NCBI RefSeq assembly: GCF_032062135.1
Contig: NC_092860.1
Span: 68,977,820-69,041,819, forward strand
Length of the DNA: 64,000 nucleotides
Direction: 5' to 3'
Source of the DNA: Pyxicephalus adspersus
Lineage: Eukaryota > Chordata > Amphibia > Anura > Pyxicephalidae
Under the pieces are notes generated by a model. That model saw only the letters and a list, made by a program, of their open reading frames with translations, searched no databases and was not told the DNA's origin. Positions 45,492 through 57,864 of the stretch are shown here, one piece after another. A program made the translations under genes and the position numbers. Every line of letters begins with the position of its first letter. Within the stretch, counting starts at the first letter, position 1.

Positions 45492-45920
45492 GTAAATGTT
45501 TTAAATGTTGTAAAAGTATTGTACCATATATAATTTACTACAATGTTTTCTCACACAATCTTCTCCTAAACTCTCCTTATAAATCTATAAACCTTATTAA
45601 GAACTAATCTAACTTCAGTGTAAGTACAAACAAGTCTTTTTGTGCTAGACATTCTATATTTTTTATATTCTTCTGGCTAAAAATATCATAAACATTAACC
45701 ATTAAAGTAAGTGAACACAACCCTTTATAGTTCAATACAGATCAATCATATACTGTTAAGGCCTAGTACAAGCAGGCCAATTTTCAGTTCCAGTCTGATT
45801 TTAAATTTAATAACGTAATTGAGGATAATTTATTAATGTTCTTCAAGACTGGACAAGATAGACTATGGTCAGTGAACCTGGGTGATTTTGCAAACCTAGG
45901 GTTCATTTCTAAAAATTATT

Positions 45921-47567
45921 TGCTAATTCAGGGGTGTCAAACTCAAATACACAGAGGGCCGAAATTAAAAACTTAGACCGAGTCAGGGGCCAAACTTGAA
46001 ATTTAATGAAAAAATTGAGGAAGTTTTCCTTCTCATTAAATATAAAACATTTTTATATGGAAACAGAGGTATTGCTTAACATTCAATCTGGAACAAGCCC
46101 ATAATAGAGAAAGACGCTTACAAATTTTAAAAAACTTTATTTAACCCCCCTAGCGGTACTCCTAAGTGTGACTCGGGGTGGATTTTACTTGCAAAAAGCA
46201 GTAATCCCGAGTCACACTCGGGATTGCTTTAAACTAAAAAAAAAAAAACACCTTGTTCTGTCGCTTTCTCCCGGCGTCCTGCTGGCCCCCACAGGTCCTG
46301 GGGACACGTCCTGCTCCTCCCATCTCCAGCTGCGAAGTGTCGATTCGATTTCCGTAGTTTAACGGTGACGTCGGTACATGCCCCATTGCGTCTGGGACTT
46401 AGCGGCGGGAAATTCAAATAATTTTGTATTGGATTCAATACAAAATAGCTCTATCCAAATACAAAGAAATACTCAAATAATATATATATAATTATATTAT
46501 ATATATTATATATGCTACTGTACACTTATATTACGTGTTTATTATTTTTTTTGTGTTTTTTTAAAGTTTATTATTGAATTTAATAAATTTCTTAAATATC
46601 AGTGAGTTATGCCTAAGAATTACAGCCTACAATGTAAAATAAATTTCCATGCAAACAAAATGGAACATTTTTTGTATAGAAATTTGCACAGAATTAAAAC
46701 GCTAGGGGGGTTAAGAAAAAATCTTATGCCTTTTTCTCTATTTGTAGCCTTTTGAGTAAAATTTCAATGGTAACTTGTCCCCAATGTTTGTTATAGCTTT
46801 CACCAGTTCCCTAGAATATAATATTTATTTGCTGGAACTTTTTTGGCAGCCACAAGTACGCACTTCATTATGTCACAACTCTTCATTTAACCATTTCCAA
46901 TCATCCACACCACATACCCTGCATAATGTACCCATACCACCCACACTTCATTCTTTGTTGGTTCTTCCATCCCCTTCCCTTTTTTTGCACCATGTTCTCT
47001 GACCCCCTCAAGTCTTTCAAGTCTTCTCTAGTACCTCTGCCCCCACGCTCCACACTGCATTCTTCAGCTGCAGCTGCAACTTTACCATTCAAATTATTCT
47101 TCTTTCTGCCATGGCTGACCTTCAAAGTTATGGGGGTCAGAAGTTATAATTAGAGCTGAACTCCAGCCTTACCTTCTTTTTTCCACACTTGAAGATAAAC
47201 CTCTCCGGTGTTGAAAGTGACTATTATTAATAAACAGAAGACTGTTCAAAAGATGTTAGTGATGCCGAGACAATTCCCGGCATTACTTGCATCTATAATA
47301 CAGCCGAATGGAAAGCTAGGCATAGGCAGAGAGCTGTCCCATAGACACGAGTGATGCCAAAACTACAATTCCCGGCATTACTTTTGTCTATAGAACAGAA
47401 CAGGCCGCTGCTCCATAGACTCAAGTAATGCTGGAAATTGTAGTAGCGGCATCACTCGCTGCAATACGTAGTGGCAGGCGGGCGGGCCAGATGCAATTCC
47501 TTTTTTAGTGCTCTTTGGGGGGCCAAACAAAAGGACCTTGCCTGAGTTTGACACCCCTGTGCTATTT
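45921..47567. mobile_element. hAT (Charlie-like) non-autonomous element
   Basis: The element 45929-47559 begins CAGGGGTGTCAAACTC and ends GAGTTTGACACCCCTG, a perfect 16-base inverted repeat of a common vertebrate hAT type. The 8-bp flanks are TGCTAATT (45921-45928) and TGCTATTT (47560-47567), a target duplication with one change. No transposase was seen. It contains a piggyBac-type MITE. Confidence 0.9.
46141..46714 (-). mobile_element. piggyBac-type MITE, copy 2
   Basis: Begins TTAACCCCCCTAGCG and ends CGCTAGGGGGGTTAA, a perfect 15-base inverted repeat including the TTAA edges. It shares a long block with 10932-11455 in opposite orientation. A near-palindrome AATCCCGAGTCACACTCGGGATT lies at about 46202. 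Innermost layer of the intron 5 stack. Confidence 0.9.
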
Positions 47568-47799
47568 GGTAAATGTTTTCAATGCTGGACCAGATCTATT
47601 CCAGTTTTGCTGGATCAATTAGGTTCACCCATGATAGTCTGTCTTCTCCAGTTGTGGAGAGCTTTGATATATCAGGCCCATTGTATCTGAAGTGAAATCA
47701 GCAGTTGACAAATGATAAACCATTACATTTTTGGGTTCCCAATCAGGCACAGAAAAGATTATAGTTTGTTCGTAATTACCAACTAGAAATACACAAGCT

Positions 47800-49600
47800 A
47801 GCTCATGTAAATAAACGAATATTTAAGTCTGATCATAATTTAGATTGCTCTCTCTCTCTCTGGGAAAAACAATTTCAAAGGCCCCTTAAATGTTTATTAT
47901 GATTTTTACTGACTATTGAGCTCATTCTTTATACCATAAGATTTAATGTTAATATTCATGGCATCACAGGTGCCTAGGCCCAACACAAAATTACTGTGTT
48001 TTATAGACGATTGCCCAATATAGTATCCAAACTAATTATAAGATTCATTTTCATAAATTAGAAGCATTGAATATCAATCTTCAAGAATCCCTTGTCCATT
48101 CTCTAAAACAAATTTCCACTTTATTAGGCTGTCAAATCCATTCGCTATTTAGGCTTACTCTTTGAAACCAGGTCAGAAAATACTTTCAGCTGAATTTCAA
48201 CCCGTTTCTTTCTCCTTTGAACACTCATTTTTCAAATTGACGTTCGAGTTCATTTTCTTGGTTTAGTAGTTACAGTATTTCTAAGATGACCGTTATGCTC
48301 AAACGTCTTTACTTGCAAACACTCTCAATTGCTCTTCCTAGTGTTTTTTATAAGAATAGTCTGTTCGTAATTTAACACTTCTTTTTGGTTTTGCACCTCC
48401 GCCTGCATCTATTGGAAGTTTCTCATTGTTTCCAAATGTGAAGGAGGCCTGAGTCTTCTAGGCCCAAGGTTATATTGGGCTGCAGTACACTTCTCCTAGA
48501 TGGTTGACTGGGGTAGACATGCTAATCACAAACAATAGGTCTCATTTAATTTACTAGGTGATCCTTGTTTTCATCATTATTTCTTTTAGCTACCAATTGT
48601 ATTCCTGTGAATACGAGATGGACATATGTGACTAATTAAACTCAAATGTATTTAATTTTTGTCTTTTGAAGGATTTGTTTTATTTTGTAATGTTCTTGGC
48701 TACCTTTCCTTTGTGTTCTTTTTGTTTCCTTTTTGTGATGTCATATGTTTTATATTTCAAAATCCACTAAAAATAGAAAACAAAAGGTCTCAATTAAGCA
48801 CACTTTTCCCCCTGCTACTTTATCCGGTCTTCACTGGACTTTAGAAGCTCTGTATAGAAGCCACAGCGGACACACTACTATTGGTCTGACTTTGTGGCTA
48901 CTCACTATTTTTCTAAATAAGCCTCATTGCTGTCACGAACCCTCCCCCACAACTCTATTGATCTTTCACCCTGCTTTTGGTGAAGGTCTAACTGATCCAA
49001 TGTTTTGTCAATGAATACGAGGCCGACGATTCAGGGTTTTAGATCTCATGTCACAAGGGTAATTACATATTGCATCTTATTATGCTCAGTCGGATCTTTA
49101 TCACCTTTTAGGGCTATGGCCGCAATTGAATAGTTTTCTTTATTCAATACTCCCACCAAGGGCATTCTCTATACCTTTACCAAAATTTCAGAGATTATAA
49201 CGTGTTGACTGTTCCCTTTCTGCTGCATATGCCATCTTAAATGAGGATTCTTCTAACCAATAGACATTATGTTTTTCCAGCATTGGGAGAAATTATTAGA
49301 AATAGAATTTTCTCAAAATGAATGCATTGAATCACTTTTGCACAAAGAAACTTTTGACAATCTCTACCAGGAAGCAAACTATGAATTTATGACATGCTGG
49401 TATGGGACGCCTGAGGTCTTGCATAGGATTTACCTGTCAGTATCTGAGGTGTGCTAGAGGTGCCGAATTAAACCTGGGCCCAGTATTCATATTTTTTGTT
49501 CATGCTCCAAACTAGGTCTATTTTTGTCACAGATAAAAGAATATTGTGGAGACCTTTGCTAGCTACTGCACCTCATTGCATGCCTTTCAAGTTACCTCAT
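47800..49600 (+). mobile_element. Tx1-type L1 ORF2 3' half remnant
   Basis: The + strand gives, in broken frames, the last RT segment (ALNINLQESLVHSLKQ near 48065 and KMTVMLKRLYLQTLSIALPS near 48285), a segment near 48435 and the C-terminal part (FDNLYQEANYEFMTCWYGTP near 49350, then SIHIFCSC). Heavily decayed. Confidence 0.6.
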
Positions 49601-49608
49601 CTGTCTCA

Positions 49609-49711
49609 GTTTCTGTGCAGGGGATGCCGAGAATGGAATTCATGGCTACAGGGATGTAGGTAATGCTGCAGCATGTTTAGCAGATGATCTGCGGGCGGAG
49701 TGGTAACAAGA
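49609..49711 (+). repeat. Repeat shared with 23422-23530
   Basis: TTTCTGTGCAGGGGATGCCG through GCGGGCGGAGTGGTAACA is about 85-90% identical by eye to 23422-23525. Unassigned family. Confidence 0.75.
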
Positions 49712-49835
49712 ACTTTGATATGAGTGATATGATTGTGTGAGTTTTTTATTTTGTAGAATTCAGTGGTCATCCCATCCGGCCCAGGAGTTCAAAAAGTGGA
49801 AGGGTGCCAAAATTTTTAGCAATGACTGTTATGTG

Positions 49836-49875
49836 TATGTATGTATGTATGTATGTGTGTGTGTATATGTATATA

Positions 49876-49938
<63 letters not shown>
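49836..49938. repeat. Compound microsatellite (TATG)n (TG)n (TA)n
   Basis: Tetranucleotide TATG units grade into TG and then a long TA run. No function suggested. Confidence 0.97.
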
Positions 49939-49942
<4 letters not shown>

Positions 49943-51119
49943 AATAACTGCAAGCAACAACAAGCATCCTGCGTTCCAAGCCACTGCTTTAGTATTTCTT
50001 CTCACTGTCAATAATGTGACATTGAAAAGTTACCAATTTGAATTGCGGCTGTGACCCCCACCACCACCACCTTTGAGCATGAGGATAGTTGGTGCTGAAT
50101 TCTGTGTAGAAGGGAAAAAGTAAGCTTTGCTTCCAGAGGAAGAGAATGATAAATATAGAGAATTATAAAAGATACAAAATACGTATTTTAAAACCCTCTG
50201 TAAACTAAGTTGACAGCCTGCCACTGCCAGCTCCTCAATGTCCTGTATACAAAGCCCAGCTTTGTCAGATATCTGATGACAGTTGGGCGGCTCCTAAAAA
50301 GTAGGTCCTGGGGAGAACATTGATATTGACTGGTGTGGTGCCCTGCGGAGCTACCTGGAGGCTGTAAAACCACTCACATGAGATACAAAACCTCCATGTT
50401 TTAAATCACAAAAGTCTCATGAATTAGGTGGTTGGACCAGGGTAGTAAAGCTGGGTGAAAATAGCTAGGCAATGTTTGATGTTCATCTGCTAAGAAGTGC
50501 AGTGGGTGCCATCTTATTTATTTTATTTTTTTTAGCTTTTAATGCATATTGGAAAAAACCTAATAGTGTGCAGTAAAATCAGGGAGTGAAACAACAGTGC
50601 AGGATGGAAGGTAAAGCAGGAACTTCAACTACAATATGCTGATCGCTGGAAGCCACCTCTCTATGGACCTTGGATATGCATCATTCTTGCTTACACACAC
50701 ACACACACACACACACACACTGTCAGAAGTGGGTCCTCTAGTATGTACTTGTAAGAAAGTATAGTTTTTTGTTTGTTTTTTTTTTTTTTTTTTTTACAGG
50801 CCACAAGTAGGTTATCTAGTATGTAATTGTATGTAATAATAGCTTCTTTTTGACCCTATGGTAGCAGTGTTACATTAAATTTTTTTTACTGCTTGCTAAT
50901 AATATGTAAAATCCTAAATGGAACCAGGTGCACTGTAAAGAAACCGTATCTCCATCCATTTCAATGTCAGGTGTCAAGTGTTTACTTAGAGTAAAAAAAC
51001 AAAACAAAAAAAAACAAACACATCAGTTAAAATAAAAAGAAATCCTTTCTATTTCAATATACAAATTTATAAATATTAAATTACACTACAAACTATATGT
51101 CAAAGATGGTTTTCACTTA
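49939..51119. other. Intron 5 sequence, no named element
   Basis: Contains a CA repeat (50693-50720) and a T-run near 50775-50800. No coding element was recognised. Confidence 0.4.
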
Positions 51120-51990
51120 AATGGAAAGTGATCTGCTGTGCTAGTGGAAAGATTTATGGGAATGGTGGAGGAATACTAGGACAGAGGTTGATAGGACAGT
51201 CAAATAAGGTGACAGAAATGTCTGACAGAGGTCAGTCACCAGTGGAGGGTAGATTCAGGATAGCTGGGGGACAGTTATGAATAAATAAAATAAATTTCAC
51301 TACTAATTGTACTGAAAAAACTAAAGTATTTGGCAAACACTGCTGGTAAATAAAGAATTTGTTCATGGAGCATGTGATGAGGTTGAGACATTGCCCCTGA
51401 TTCATCATTGAAATCCGCGATCGCTGGAAGCGCGATAATACGCGCAACCAGCGATCGCGGATTACCGCGGTCCGGGACTCAAGTGCGCGCGTCGTGCGCG
51501 AGCTTTTCCGGTTGTTGAATAGCGCGATCGCGCACGATTCCGGATCGCTAATACGAATGCGCGACCGATAATCCGATTTTGCTTGATGAATCAGGGGCAT
51601 TATGTGTTGAAATGCATATGGGGATGCATAATACACAGGTAATTATTGAAGTCTGCTATAGCCCTCCAGTGCTAAAGAAGAAATAATCAATAACCTGCAC
51701 AGATTTGGAAAGTGGTAGTGATGAGTGATTTTAACAACCCTGACATTGATTGGGGTACTGGAACTACAGGTACAGCAAAGGCGCTGACATTTACAAATTT
51801 AATACAAGATAATTTTAAGGTACAGTTTATAGAAGCCCCAACTAGAAATGATACTCTGCTGGACCTAATTTTTTCTAACTATGCATTAAATTTTAAGAGA
51901 GCAAATTTTCCATTATTAGGTGCGGCTCTCCAAGACTTGGACTGGGAGATAATATTGTCCTCAAAGAAATTTTGAAAACAATTACTGAAT
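51120..51990 (+). mobile_element. CR1 LINE fragment (pre-endonuclease to linker), split by a MITE
   Basis: About 51175-51390 matches, in opposite orientation, 31660-31850 of the larger CR1 (GACAGTCAAATAAGGTGACA, then TTGTACTGAAAAAACTAAAG). After the MITE, 51640-51990 codes the endonuclease end (SDFNNPDIDWG, then EAPTRNDTLLDLIFSNY) and LQDLDWEIILSSK. The middle of the endonuclease is lost. Confidence 0.8.
51390..51601. mobile_element. PIF/Harbinger-like MITE, short form, ATT target duplication
   Basis: The element 51393-51598 begins GCCCCTGATTCATCA and ends TGATGAATCAGGGGC. ATT flanks both sides. It is very CG-rich (GCGCGCGTCGTGCGCGAGC) in an AT-rich intron. The arms match the element at 1675-2416 in inverted orientation. 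Confidence 0.8.
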
Positions 51991-52569
51991 ACAAACAGGA
52001 ATTGTTGGAAAAGGAGGACTTTTAAGGTGCTGTACAAATGTTTGTTTGAAAGATTAAAAATAAATGTATTTCAAAAATTAAAACCCCAAATACACATAAA
52101 AACCTCACAATAAACATGGTTGCAAAATTGTAAATAGTGGCAAAATATTAGTGTTTCACATAGTGACCCTTTGAACATTATTTACCCTTTGAATGTCTCC
52201 ATTCTCAGACCTTCAGTGTCTCAATCATATCTTTTGTCTGCACATTACCGGACAATTATCCTTGAATCATCATAGTGTTACAGCATGCACGCACACAATC
52301 GTAAGCTACACATTCAAAATAATTGTTTGTTTTCCAACGACTTTTATCTGATGCGGGTATATACCCTTACTTTACCTTATTATTGATAAAGCATGTTAAA
52401 AAAAACGAAAGTGCTTGCATTTCACTAGTCATTTTACTATGGCCATCATTATACGCAGATTCTGTTTTGATATCAGGTATGTTAGCTATGTATAACAAAA
52501 ACAATTCTGGTACATATAAGTTTTACGAAACTTAGGAGCCTAATTTTGTCTGTATTTTCCATCCCACAG

Positions 52570-52622
52570 AGGAAAACCATGTATCACCTGTTAGCACTTT
52601 ATTGAATGGACACACAAAAAAA
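52570..52622 (+). CDS. hmg20b: hmg20b exon 6
   Basis: Acceptor CATCCCACAG at 52569; donor AAAAAA|GTGAGT at 52622; 53 bases. With the last base of exon 5 it codes EENHVSPVSTLLNGHTKK. The STLLNGH core fits the NTLLNGH segment that follows the HMG box in HMG20B. It ends in phase 0. The next expected segment (the conserved FSTFDVPIFTEEFL region and the coiled coil that binds CoREST-complex partners) was not found in the remaining 11 kb. Confidence 0.88.
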
Positions 52623-52639
52623 GTGAGTTGCTATTGTTA

Positions 52640-53314
52640 AATAGAATTTTCTACTGTGTATATATGTGTGTGTGTATATGTTTATATATGAATAAAAAAT
52701 ATTATAATAAAACAATGATGTACACATTGGGGTGTTGCATGATATGGGGAAAAAACACTATATCTTGAACATGAAGAACTCCTGAAGGGGTACTATAGAT
52801 ATTTGGTTTGTGTTATACAGTTCAGTTTTGTAAACCAACTTGCTAAAAACTACATACAGCAGCCTGAAATCCACTGATCCACTCACCAAATAATTGTTTG
52901 TGTCTTGCTGACCCCTGCTTAGAGTATTTGGTAGCTTACAGCAGAAACCATTATGTTTGTGGAAAAAAACTTGACACTTTAGAGGAAGAGGGAGGTGGAA
53001 CAGGCCTTATGGTACTGTTGTGCATTGCCTTAATGAATGTTCGGTTAGCTGTTAAATAAGGTTTAGATTTTCTGTATTTGCTGCTATGTTCATGCTCATA
53101 TTACTTTAATTCATGGTCTGGGGGGACAGGTCTCCTAATATCATGTCCCTCCTCCCCCCTATAATGTAGATTTCTTGCACTGAGAAGGATTGCATGTCAT
53201 AGTTTACGTATTGTTGTTATTTGTTCATACACTGTGGTTGGTCTTGCTAACGTTTATCTGTGTTGGGGCATCAAGGCCCTGCTGTGTTTACATAGTGCTC
53301 AGTTGGTGTGTCAG
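52640..53314. other. Intron 6 sequence, no named feature
   Basis: AT-rich with no recognisable element. The frames are short. Confidence 0.4.
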
Positions 53315-54343
53315 CAGTGACTTTAATTTCCATAAATGTTAAAGGTTTTAATATACCGGAGGAATAAACTGCTTTTCTAGCTGAACTGCCTAGGTTGAAA
53401 CCCCACGTGGCATTTGTCCGAAACATACTTTTGTAGGCATAATATACCTACCATGTGGAATAGTAGTTTTCACATGGTATACCACAGCTGCACAGGGGAT
53501 GCACAGGAAGTAGTGAGTGTTCTAGTTTCCAATAGTTTTATATTGGAAATACATGCTATTTTTTAGCTCAGATGATGGGGGATGCTTGTTTTTTAAGGGT
53601 ACCTTGAATGGAGTAAGAGTTACCTTAGCTAATGAATACATGCTTAATTCAACTCAACTTCCCTTCTTGAAGGAGGAGCTGTCCCACCTATTAAAATTTA
53701 GAGAAGGCATGCTTCTTTTGGGAGTGGATATGAACTTTTCCCCTTAACCAGAGCTTGATGTGACTGGGTCACAGGGGTCCATCTCACTATCCCTAGCCCA
53801 TAGACATAAAAAGTGCTAATAGTTACCAACTTATGGATGTGTGGCGTCTTTGGAACCCCATGGGAAGGGATTATACCTTCTTCTCCCATACACATTAATC
53901 TTATCCTAGGAGTGATTACTTCTTGCTGCAAGATTTTTCATGTTCCATCTGGATATCATATAAGATCATGCCCCAGTGCTCTTACATTTTCAACTAATAC
54001 ACCTAGAGCCTGGCATTGACGTCTTAAAGAATTGTTGCCACAGGATGTGTTTGTGGAGATGGTTGATTCCTTGTAATGGTAACAGGAGTGGGAGAATGCT
54101 TGCTAATGCAGATAGAGATAAATGATCCAGGACTTTAAAGGCATTCAATCGAGCTCAGTATACACAATTGATGAGTAAAACATACATTTATCCAAAAATT
54201 AGTTAAATTACATAAACTATGGGCTAATCTACCAGTCTCATGGTTTGGTAGCATCAACTTGGTCAAAATTACTATTTTACCTAAAATTCTGTATATGTTG
54301 AGGACTCTTCCGGTCCCACCCCATCCCAGAGTCCGGACTGTCT
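53315..54343 (+). mobile_element. Tx1-type L1 endonuclease and late-RT fragments
   Basis: The + strand carries endonuclease pieces (near 53325 ISVNVKGFNIP with a change, near 53640 onwards, and near 53825 YQLMDVWRLWNPMGRDYTFF). At 54225-54310 it has WANLPVSWFGSINLVKITIL, PKILYMLRTLP, a segment normally located after RT. Internal order implies large deletions. Confidence 0.65.
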
Positions 54344-57300
54344 CCTGTCACCTTTGGTTTCAAAAGTTTTTGTAAACAAATTTTTACATAACTAAAATAA
54401 AGATACAGTACAATGTGCATATTATTATTCATAGCACAATGCAAAACGTACAAAAATAAAATTTCCAATACAACTTCAAACAAAAATAGGGGAAACAATA
54501 ACAAAACAAATACATTAAAAGAGGACGGGGGAAAAAGAATAAGTCTAGAAAGATATTGTATAAAGCACAAGTTAAGACATAGTCTATACCTGGAGGGTTG
54601 CCACATTAACCGCACATTTTAGAGAGATTACTGCTGCCATGGTTCCCAGATAGCAGAACATTTTTCCTGTGAGTCATTCAGGACACTGGAAAGTTTTTAT
54701 TTAAGAAAATGTGTTGTCAACGCGTTTTAAAACTTCAAAAAACTTTGGAGAGGTTGGACAGTTTAATTTGCAGGAGGGCTACCCATGGGTCCCTACGCAC
54801 CTGTTTTGAAAAGTCGGTACTCAGCAAACGAAACACTCCACTCCAGAATCTAATAAGAGAAGGACAGGACCACCAAATGTGGGAGTCTGTACCTCGCTCC
54901 TGACAGCCTCAGAAACATAATTGAGATATCGTGGGACAAATATGCTTCATTTTGGATGGTACCATGTACCACCGCATCATAACTGTGAATGCAGATTCCA
55001 TGGTTAGTACATTTGTCGAGCATTTAGCCATTTTCGCCCAAGTATTGAACCATTCTTCATCTGCTCTAATCACACCTAAATCTCTTTCCCACTGTAACTT
55101 GTAAGAATACATCAATGCCTGGGTGACTTCCAATAGTTTAGCATACAATAGAGATATCAGTTGCGGGCATTGAGGCGTTCTAGAACATATATGTTCAAAC
55201 ATAGTCAACTTGACTGGTAAGTCTGTCCCTGAGTATCGAGCCAATGTTTCAATTGCAGATAGCGGAAAATCTCAGTACTCGGGGCTTGATGTGCCGCACA
55301 AATCCCCTCCAAGCTGAGAATAGAACGCCTCCCTAGGAGAGAGAAAACTGTTCCTTAATTAGCGTGTTTATACTCCAGAAAAGCCAGACGGTAAACTAGT
55401 GTCAAATGCCAGAGAACCAGAGCTTGCTTTAGAGGAATGGTCAAGCTTGGGGTCAATAATTAAATTTGAATCTCCCATCATCAATAGGGTGCTCTGCATG
55501 TTTTTCAATTACAGAAAAAAGGTATTTAAAAAAAAACACAATTGGTGGGAGTTGGGAGCGTAGTCATTAATTATGGTGACATTTACATCATACAAGTTAC
55601 CCTGAAATATTAGGTAGCGTCCGGTAGGGTCTGCCAATTCAAAATTGCAGCGAAAGGGAACAGACCTATGAAAAGCGGTTAACACACCCTTTTCTTTTCA
55701 AACAAAGCATGCCTGGAAAATTTGTGGGTAGGATTTATGGAAATATTTAGGACGAGAGGAAACTGAAAACCATATTTCCTGCTGGCCTAAAATGTGGGCC
55801 TTCACAGACAAATACTAGTTAAGCGCCTTCCTCCTTTTAGAAGGGGAATTTAAACTCTAGACTGTGTGATAAAATCATGATAATATCCATAAAACACAAA
55901 AAGGTGGGGTAAAACAGTAAAGATTAACAAAGAACATAAAAGCAAAACCCATGGAGCCACTGGCACCATAAGTGTACTCATATCTGCCAAGGCAGAAATC
56001 GGTCTTGCACATGGACAAGACCTATCGAGGGGAACACCAGACACTCCCGAATGTGTGTGGCAAAGCTGGCATTGGTCGAAAGTACATATTTGTACCTAAC
56101 CATAAATAGCAGCATTATAACAAGTAGAAGAAAAAAATGCTATCTAGATATTCATCAAAATATCACTAAAAATAGGCACTGAGAAAACATCTTAACTGTT
56201 AACTTACTACTGTCTACTGTTGGTAGACCTAACCTAAAAAAAACAGCACATTTGAGCAATTATGGACTCTTAACTGGAGAACGTCCATGTTTAGAGACCT
56301 TTTCCCATATTGGAGGCAGGCATTGGGGCCTCTGGGAAGCCGATGGCGACTGCACGGGGGGACCTGATAAGGAGGTGCACAATTGTAGATGTTCAAATAG
56401 CTCCTGGGCCTCATCAGGGGTGGAGATGGAGTGCAGACGGTTGCGATATGTCAACTGGAGCTTGAATGGGAACCCCCACCGGTATCTAACATCCAAGCCC
56501 TGTAATATCTGAAGAAAAGGCTTAAGGTTTCCTCTTCTGAATCGTCTGCGCCGCTTAATCCACAAAGATTTGGTATGGGTGAGATTAAAACATAAGGTCT
56601 TGCTTATTCCATGATGCTTTTAAAACTGCCTCCTTTGTTTTATAAAAGGTAGGTTTGGGAACAATGTCCCTTGGAGGGCCATCTGTTTTCCTGGGACCCA
56701 AAGCACGGTGTACTCTATCCATTTCTAGCCTTTCTGGTGGGTAATCTGGAAGTAATTCCTGGAATAGGGCTAGCATAAAGCCAGGTAAATCAACAATAGT
56801 TTCTGGGATCCCCCTTATGCGCAAATTAGCTCTGCGATTCCGGTTTTCTAAATCTTCAATGCCAGCATTGCAGCTTGCATATATTTTTGTAGCATAGTTA
56901 GATCTTGCTCGTGAATCTATCACAGTAATGGTGTCATCCATTTTCTGCTCTAAAGTGTGGATCCTAGTGCCCAGCTCTCTAATCTCTCTGGTCAGTGTCA
57001 AAGATAACTTGCCTGTGGCTTGAGAAAGTTCCGGTTGAAGGAGTTGTTTGAAGTAATGCAGCATCCCTGCAGGCTGGGCCAGGCTGTGCACTAGGTACAG
57101 ATGCAAGGGAGCCGTCACTGGAAATCTCATCTGTAACGTCCGGCTGAGAAGGAGAGGCAGGCAGCATGTCAGATACAGCCTGCGCGTCCATCCACCTTTT
57201 GTCTGGGACCGGACTACGCCGTCTCAGGAGGAAGAATCGCAGCCTAGGTGAGAATAAAGACCAGCTGATCCTGTTTGCTTAAGCGGTTCCACACTCGGGA

Positions 57301-57367
57301 GTCACGGAGCTCGCTCAAGATGCAGCCATCTTGATTCACGGCTCACGAGCGCCCCCTGTCACCTTTG
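54344..57367 (-). mobile_element. Tx1-type L1 inserted with 13-bp target duplication
   Basis: Minus-strand element between 54357 and 57354, with CCTGTCACCTTTG on both sides (54344-54356 and 57355-57367). It contains ORF1 (57191-56260), an eroded endonuclease (about 55860-55440) and the ORF2 C-terminus (55244 to about 54400, with MMRWYMVPSKMKHICP and DSHIWWSCPSL). RT is absent, so it has a large internal deletion of about 2 kb or more. The host DNA on both sides is + strand L1. Confidence 0.75.
56260..57191 (-). pseudogene. L1 ORF1 RNA-binding protein
   Basis: Two overlapping minus frames. The first (57130-56585) has a heptad-like coiled coil (LTREIRELGTRIHTLEQKMD), then the linker DLENRNRRANLRIRGIPE and the RRM-like FQELLPDYPPERLEMDRVHR. 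The second (56565-56260) has the C-terminal domain (FRRGNLKPFLQILQGLDVRY, RWGFPFKLQLTY). A frameshift near 56580 separates them. L1 ORF1 proteins form trimers that coat the element RNA and act as chaperones. Confidence 0.8.
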
Positions 57368-57864
57368 ACCCTTATTATGACAACAACTATTGCTTAGGTC
57401 TATCAGAGCAAATCCCCAACATCTCTGGCCTGTGGCTGGGGGGGACACATCATGAAATGGCAGTGTATGCGGACATTCTTATGCATGTTCTTACTAGCCT
57501 GATCGTTTGTTTCCCCAACTACGTGAATGTGTTACAGGCCTATGGCATGCTGTCCAATGTTAGGATTGTTATGTCCAGGGGAGGCTGTCAAATACCAGAG
57601 CACTCTGATATTAATAGACTTGTCTAAAGTATTGCGACTGAATTTCTTACCCTTCATGGCAAGTTCGCGCTATCCTTGTTTGGATGCATTAATGTAGCCC
57701 AAATAAACATCCTGCCCAGAGTGCTGTACTTAATGCAGTCCCTGACTATCCGAATTCCTAGGCTGTATTTCCATAAATTACACTCCGTGCTCTTCCGAGT
57801 TATCTGGGTATGGATGGGGGGAGGTGAAATAATGCATGCATGTCAGGGCCCTGTTACTAGATAG
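57368..57864 (+). mobile_element. Tx1-type L1 RT fragment
   Basis: The + strand reads PNISGLWLGGTHHEMAVYAD near 57410-57470 (the catalytic box is degenerate), then AYGMLSNVRI and, near 57690-57800, NILPRVLYLMQSLTIRIPRL, YFHKLHSVLFRVIW. Ends near a GATA/TAA microsatellite. Confidence 0.7.

Larger units (their letters stand above)
45800..47684. mobile_element. GGGCCTGATTTATCAAA MITE, copy 2, split by hAT
   Basis: The left part (about 45825-45928) has TTATTAATGTTCTTCAAGAC and GTGAACCTGGGTGATTTTGC. The right part (47560-47684) has GGATCAATTAGGTTCACCCA, GAGAGCTTTGATATATCAGG and CCCA. Together they reconstitute the palindromic MITE seen at 40673-40879. Confidence 0.65.
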
